Assembly (NCBI RefSeq): GCF_022808855.1 | Contig: NZ_JAKZLF010000027.1 | Location: 28,424-77,004, forward strand | Length of the DNA stretch: 48,581 bases | Direction of reading: 5' to 3' | Source: Anaeromyxobacter soli | GTDB taxonomy: Bacteria; Myxococcota; Myxococcia; Myxococcales; Anaeromyxobacteraceae | In this document: positions 45,449 through 48,581 of the stretch, in pieces | How positions within the stretch are numbered: position 1 is the first letter of the stretch | How the letters are laid out: each line of letters begins with the position of its first letter | Program-made: the position numbers and the translations under genes | The notes under the pieces: model-generated | The model's input: only the letters and a program-made list of their open reading frames with translations | Databases searched by the model: none | Told to the model about the DNA's origin: nothing

Positions 45449-45868
45449 ATGGCCGTGAAGGTGATGGTGGCGCCCGCGATCGCGAAGGGCGAGCTCGAGA
45501 AGGGCGGCCCCGTCGCGAAGCGCGCCGCGCCCGCCGCCGCGAAGCCGAAGAGGCGCCGCTCGTCGGTCTACGACGCCGACGGCAACGAGGTGTTCATCAC
45601 CCTCATGTGCCTCAAGTGCCACAAGATGCGGCCCCTCGCGCAGTTCGGGCTCCGCAAGATGGCGGACGGCGCGATTCGCAACCAGCCCTGGTGCAGGACC
45701 TGCCGCTCCGGCGCCGGCGCCGAGAAGCCCAGCCACGCCGTCGCCGCGGCGCTCCCCGAGCCCATCGTGCCCGACCTCGCGACCGAGGCGGCGGTCGGGG
45801 ACGAGCCGCAGGCGTCGCGGAACGTGGCGGCGGAGGTCGCGGCGGCGCTCGCCGCCGGCCGTCGCTGA
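45449..45868 (+). CDS. Small zinc-ribbon protein, hypothetical
   Basis: The product is 139 residues. The N-terminus is Lys/Ala-rich (GELEKGGPVAKRAAPAAAKP, then KRRRSS). The central segment has two CxxC pairs (LMCLKCHKMRPLAQFGLRK and PWCRTCRSGA) about 30 residues apart, a zinc ribbon or treble-clef. The rest is acidic and of low complexity. GCAGGAGG precedes the ATG. The basic tail plus zinc ribbon suggests nucleic-acid binding, but no specific function can be given. Confidence 0.7.
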   Translation: MAVKVMVAPAIAKGELEKGGPVAKRAAPAAAKPKRRRSSVYDADGNEVFITLMCLKCHKMRPLAQFGLRKMADGAIRNQPWCRTCRSGAGAEKPSHAVAAALPEPIVPDLATEAAVGDEPQASRNVAAEVAAALAAGRR

Positions 45869-45877
45869 GCCTTCCTG

Positions 45878-45906
45878 CGGGCGCGCGTCCCGCTCGCGCG
45901 CGCCCG
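45878..45906 (+). terminator. Strong hairpin after the zinc-ribbon gene
   Basis: CGGGCGCGCG (45878-45887) pairs with CGCGCGCCCG (45897-45906), ten bases after the stop codon. No T tract follows. It is likely a transcription pause or terminator in this high-G+C genome. The remaining spacer to gltA contains the promoter described next and no gene. Confidence 0.45.
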
Positions 45907-46109
45907 TCTCCCAGCCCAGCGCCGAGGTCAGCGACCGCTTGCGCTCGCCTGCGGCGGCTGGAGCGGTGTAGCTTGCGACAGCCGACCGCACCGGGACGGG
46001 CGAGGCCCTGTCGGAGCGAGTAGGCATCGAGGTGTGCGCCCGGGCGCGGGGAGCAGGGGGCCGGGTCGAAACTAGACTCGGCGGCTCCACGAGTTGTTCC
46101 CGATCCGGT

Positions 46110-46139
46110 TTGCCCTGGCCGAAATTCGCTGGGTAGGAT
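46110..46139 (+). promoter_or_regulatory. Probable gltA promoter
   Basis: TTGCCC (46110-46115) and TAGGAT (46134-46139) are spaced 18 bases apart. Transcription would start near 46146, giving a leader of about 60 bases. A TGTAG/CTACA inverted repeat (46163-46187) lies in that leader and might form a weak hairpin or bind a regulator. This also argues for the internal ATG of the gene. Confidence 0.4.
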
Positions 46140-46204
46140 TCGGCCCTCGGTTCAACGCGCTCTGTAGTTGCAGAACAAACCTCTACAAATGGCTGGGGTC
46201 GACA

Positions 46205-47533
46205 ATGGCTGAGACGCTCAAGCGGAAGCTCAAGGAGAAGATCGAGGCATTCCGCCCGCGCACGCAGAAGCTGAACAAGGAGCTGGCGGAGATCGTCATC
46301 GACAAGGTCACGATCGGCCAGGCCATCGGCGGCGCCCGTGACGTGCGCTGCCTCGTGACGGACATCTCGTACCTGGACCCGCAGGAAGGCATCCGCTTCC
46401 GCGGCAAGACGATCCCGGAGACGTTCGACGCGCTGAAGGAGCACGTGGTCGCCGGCGCGGAGATGCCGACGGTCGAGAGCTTCTTCTCGTTCCTGCTCAC
46501 CGGCGACATCCCCACGAAGGCCGAGGCCGCCGAGATCCAGGCGGACCTCAAGGCCCGCGAGGTGCTCCCGCAGTACGTCATCGACGTGCTCCGCGCGATG
46601 CCGCGCGACTCGCACCCGATGGCGATGTTCTCGGCCGGCATCGTGGCGATGCAGCGCGAGTCGGTGTTCGCGAAGCGCTACGGCGAGGGCAACCTCAAGA
46701 AGACCGAGATGTGGGACCCGATGTACGAGGACGCGATGACGCTCGTCGCGCGCCTCCCGGTCCTCGCGGCGTACATCTACCGCATGAAGTACAAGGGTGA
46801 CACGCACATCCCGTCGGATCCGAAGCTCGACCTCGGCGGCAACTTCGCCCAGATGATCGGGCAGAAGAAGCCGTACGACGACGTCGCCCGCATGTACTTC
46901 ATCCTCCACTCGGATCACGAGTCGGGGAACGTCTCCGCGCACACCGCGCACCTCGTGGCCTCGGCGCTGTCCGACGCGTACTACGCGTACTCGGCCGGCA
47001 TCAACGGCCTCGCGGGCCCGCTCCACGGCCTCGCGAACCAGGAGGTGCTCGGCTGGATCCAGCAGACGATGAAGAAGCTGAACAACCAGGTGCCCTCGAA
47101 GGAGCAGCTGAAGCAGTTCCTCTGGGACACGCTGAACTCCGGCCAGGTCATCCCGGGCTACGGCCACGCGGTGCTCCGCAAGACGGATCCCCGCTACACG
47201 GCGCAGAACGAGTTCGCGAAGAAGCACCTGCCGAACGACCCCCTCTTCCAGCTCGTGAACATGATCTACGAGGTGGCGCCGGGCGTCCTGACGGAGCACG
47301 GGAAGACCAAGAACCCGTGGCCGAACGTCGACGCGCACTCGGGCGTGATCCAGTGGTACTACGGCGTCCGCGAGTGGGACTTCTACACGGTTCTCTTCGG
47401 CGTCGGCCGCGCGCTGGGCGTGCTCGCGAACCTCGTGTGGGACCGCGGCCTCGGCTACGCGATCGAGCGTCCGAAGTCGGTCACCACGGCCATGCTCGAG
47501 AAGTGGGCGGCCGAGGGCGGCCGGAAGGTCTAG
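46205..47533 (+). CDS. gltA: Citrate synthase, eukaryotic/mitochondrial-type
   Basis: The enzyme condenses oxaloacetate and acetyl-CoA into citrate, the entry step of the TCA cycle. The 442-residue product is of the mitochondrial type: GLAGPLHGLANQEVL and GYGHAVLRKTDPR hold the two active-site histidines, and WDFYTVLFGV supplies the catalytic Asp. Its length fits the mature dimeric enzyme and not the NADH-sensitive hexameric enterobacterial form. The ATG at 46205 is chosen over an open frame from 46094 that would precede the promoter. Together with acnA nearby it supplies the first two TCA steps. A strong terminator follows. Confidence 0.95.
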   Translation: MAETLKRKLKEKIEAFRPRTQKLNKELAEIVIDKVTIGQAIGGARDVRCLVTDISYLDPQEGIRFRGKTIPETFDALKEHVVAGAEMPTVESFFSFLLTGDIPTKAEAAEIQADLKAREVLPQYVIDVLRAMPRDSHPMAMFSAGIVAMQRESVFAKRYGEGNLKKTEMWDPMYEDAMTLVARLPVLAAYIYRMKYKGDTHIPSDPKLDLGGNFAQMIGQKKPYDDVARMYFILHSDHESGNVSAHTAHLVASALSDAYYAYSAGINGLAGPLHGLANQEVLGWIQQTMKKLNNQVPSKEQLKQFLWDTLNSGQVIPGYGHAVLRKTDPRYTAQNEFAKKHLPNDPLFQLVNMIYEVAPGVLTEHGKTKNPWPNVDAHSGVIQWYYGVREWDFYTVLFGVGRALGVLANLVWDRGLGYAIERPKSVTTAMLEKWAAEGGRKV

Positions 47534-47561
47534 CCGCCGGCTCGCAGTCTCGTGAAACACG

Positions 47562-47594
47562 AAGGGCCGCCTCGCGAGAGGCGGCCCTTTTCTT
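47562..47594 (+). terminator. Intrinsic terminator of gltA
   Basis: A perfect 12-bp stem, AAGGGCCGCCTC (47562-47573) with GAGGCGGCCCTT (47578-47589) and loop GCGA, followed by TTTC, starts 29 bases after the gltA stop. The clearest intrinsic terminator in the window. Confidence 0.9.
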
Positions 47595-47600
47595 CGTGCC

Positions 47601-47745
47601 GGGGGGCGCAGCTACGCGCCCCCCGGACCCCCGGCTCGCTCCGGCGCCGCCGCATACCGCGGCGGCTGCGCGCGGGACCGATGCCCGGGGCCCCGCAGCC
47701 TCATCCGGCTGCGGCTGCGCTCGGGACGTATCCCGGGGACCCCGG
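47601..47745. repeat. GC-rich stem-loop cluster
   Basis: Inverted repeats fill the spacer between gltA and the peptidase gene: GGGGGGCGC/GCGCCCCCC near 47601-47624, GCCGCCGC/GCGGCGGC near 47645-47666, CCGCAGCC/GGCTGCGG near 47693-47714. Fragments such as ggctcgctccgg and ggctgcgctcg recall the cluster at 2324-2425. Likely a repeated element family, of unknown function. Confidence 0.5.
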
Positions 47746-47755
47746 TCTCAGACGG

Positions 47756-48581
47756 TCACGGCGCCGGGGCGGTGTGGACCGCGGGGACGACCGCGCCAGG
47801 CGCGGCGATCGCGCTGCCGCCGAGCGCCGAGTCGAGCGCGCCGCGGCGGACCTCGAAGGCGGGCCGGGCGGCCGCCACGAGCGAGCGGTGCTCGATCTTG
47901 TGGACCTCGAAGGGATCGAGCACCCGACCGCTCGCGTCCTCGAGCTGGTAGTGAAGGTGCGGCGCGAACGAGTGGCCGCTGTTGCCGGAGAGCGCGATCT
48001 GCTCGCCCTTCTTCACGCGGCGGCCGGCGATCATCTCCTTCGGCAGCACCTCGAGGTGCAGGAAGATCGCGTGGCGGCCGCTCGCCGGATCGAGGATGTC
48101 GAGGCAGTTCCCGTTTCCGCGGAAGTTCCAGTTGCGCCGCTGGATCACGCCCTCGAACGGCGCGAACACCGGCGACCCGACCGGCGCCTTGTAGTCGACG
48201 CCCTTGTGGCGGCGACCGTCACGCAGGAGCGAGGTGACCTGCTCGTACTCGCCGATGGGCGCGTCGACGATGTGCTCCTCGAGCTCGCTGCCGTCCTCCC
48301 GGTAGTAGCGGGCCCAGCGCGCCCCCTCGGCCTGGAAGCGGTAGACCGAGAACGCCTTCCCGAGCTTCTGGGAGACGTAGCGGACCGCCTCGACGACGGG
48401 CTCGGCGCTCGGCGGGAGGCCGGGAGCCGCCGGCGGGGACGGCGTGTAGAGGATCTCGAGCCGATCGCCCTTCCTGCCGTCGCGCGCGACCTGGAGGTCC
48501 CACACGAGCAGCCGGTTCACCACCTGCGTGAGCTGGTCGGCGATGGCCCGGTCCGCGGGAGGCAGGGCGCGCGCGATCGAC
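47756..48581 (-). CDS. M23 family peptidase (LytM-like), 5' end beyond the window
   Basis: The visible 275 codons encode a zinc metallopeptidase of the LytM/M23 type. The motifs are HKGVDYKAPVGSPVFAPFEG (first His and Asp zinc ligands), the central GNGNCLDIL, SGNSGHSFAPHLHYQLED (the HxH pair), and a C-terminal Ala/Pro-rich tail. The N-terminal part (AEPVVEAVRYVSQKLGKAFSVYRF) resembles the OapA/LysM-like partner region of such proteins. The reading frame is open to the edge (upstream residues SIARALPPADR...), so the start and any signal peptide are missing. It would cleave or remodel peptidoglycan cross-links in the periplasm. Confidence 0.92.
   Translation of the reverse strand, partial: SIARALPPADRAIADQLTQVVNRLLVWDLQVARDGRKGDRLEILYTPSPPAAPGLPPSAEPVVEAVRYVSQKLGKAFSVYRFQAEGARWARYYREDGSELEEHIVDAPIGEYEQVTSLLRDGRRHKGVDYKAPVGSPVFAPFEGVIQRRNWNFRGNGNCLDILDPASGRHAIFLHLEVLPKEMIAGRRVKKGEQIALSGNSGHSFAPHLHYQLEDASGRVLDPFEVHKIEHRSLVAAARPAFEVRRGALDSALGGSAIAAPGAVVPAVHTAPAP

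Noticed and set aside
46094-46204. A 37-codon N-terminal extension of citrate synthase
   Set aside because: It would start upstream of the best promoter and has no similarity to the family; the ATG at 46205 fits the normal length.

Overview
The window is very G+C-rich chromosomal DNA from a myxobacterium, most likely Anaeromyxobacter or a close relative. This is inferred from codon use with G/C almost everywhere in third positions, a myxobacterial Ser/Thr kinase with a PEGA/TPR partner, an OmpA protein with calcium-type DxDxDG repeats, a DUF4388 protein and a mitochondrial-type citrate synthase. Nothing here fixes the species.

Left part (1-16.6 kb). On the minus strand lie dnaX, the small SRP RNA, two tRNA-Ser genes (GGA and CGA) and tadA. 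They are followed by a membrane protein plus Cys-rich lipoprotein pair and a B12-type radical SAM protein. A plus-strand operon carries a DsbA-like lipoprotein, a DUF4388 protein and truD. After an OmpA/DUF4398 pair and a small GlsB-type membrane protein comes a minus-strand operon of Ser/Thr kinase, PEGA/TPR protein and beta-helix lipoprotein. The last two genes resemble the earlier membrane protein/lipoprotein pair in layout.

Central part (16.6-29.6 kb). This is the most interesting region. A plus-strand run of tightly coupled genes (most junctions are 4-base ATGA/GTGA overlaps) starts with an FHA protein carrying a metal-site-less cyclase-like domain. Next come a sigma-54-type AAA+ activator with a degenerate receiver, a second receiver-like protein, and a fusion of an excisionase-type HTH to a PTS EIIA-Ntr domain. 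These lead into seven genes for a hydrogenase-4/complex I-like membrane complex: two HyfB-type subunits, HyfC, HyfE, HyfF, a NuoCD-like large subunit, and a ferredoxin-NuoB fusion. The large subunit has lost all four cysteines that hold the NiFe site. The complex is therefore not a hydrogenase as read, but an energy-converting hydrogenase-related (Ehr-type) ion-translocating oxidoreductase of unknown substrate.

Accessory segment (29.6-34.5 kb). This stretch has lower G+C in its core and contains a decayed secreted-protein gene, an internally deleted IS3-type transposase, a small membrane protein, a large secreted FN3/discoidin-like protein, a degenerate tRNA-like fold and a 21-base tandem repeat. 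It looks like a mosaic insertion directly behind the Ehr operon.

Right part (34.5-48.6 kb). Housekeeping and regulatory genes return: PspC, two methyltransferases, a GNAT acetyltransferase, an ArsR-rhodanese regulator, nicotinate phosphoribosyltransferase (pncB), aconitase (acnA), a hybrid histidine kinase, a DUF2007 protein, a zinc-ribbon protein, citrate synthase (gltA) with a clear intrinsic terminator, and an M23 peptidase that runs off the right edge. GC-rich stem-loop clusters of a common style occupy several intergenic regions.
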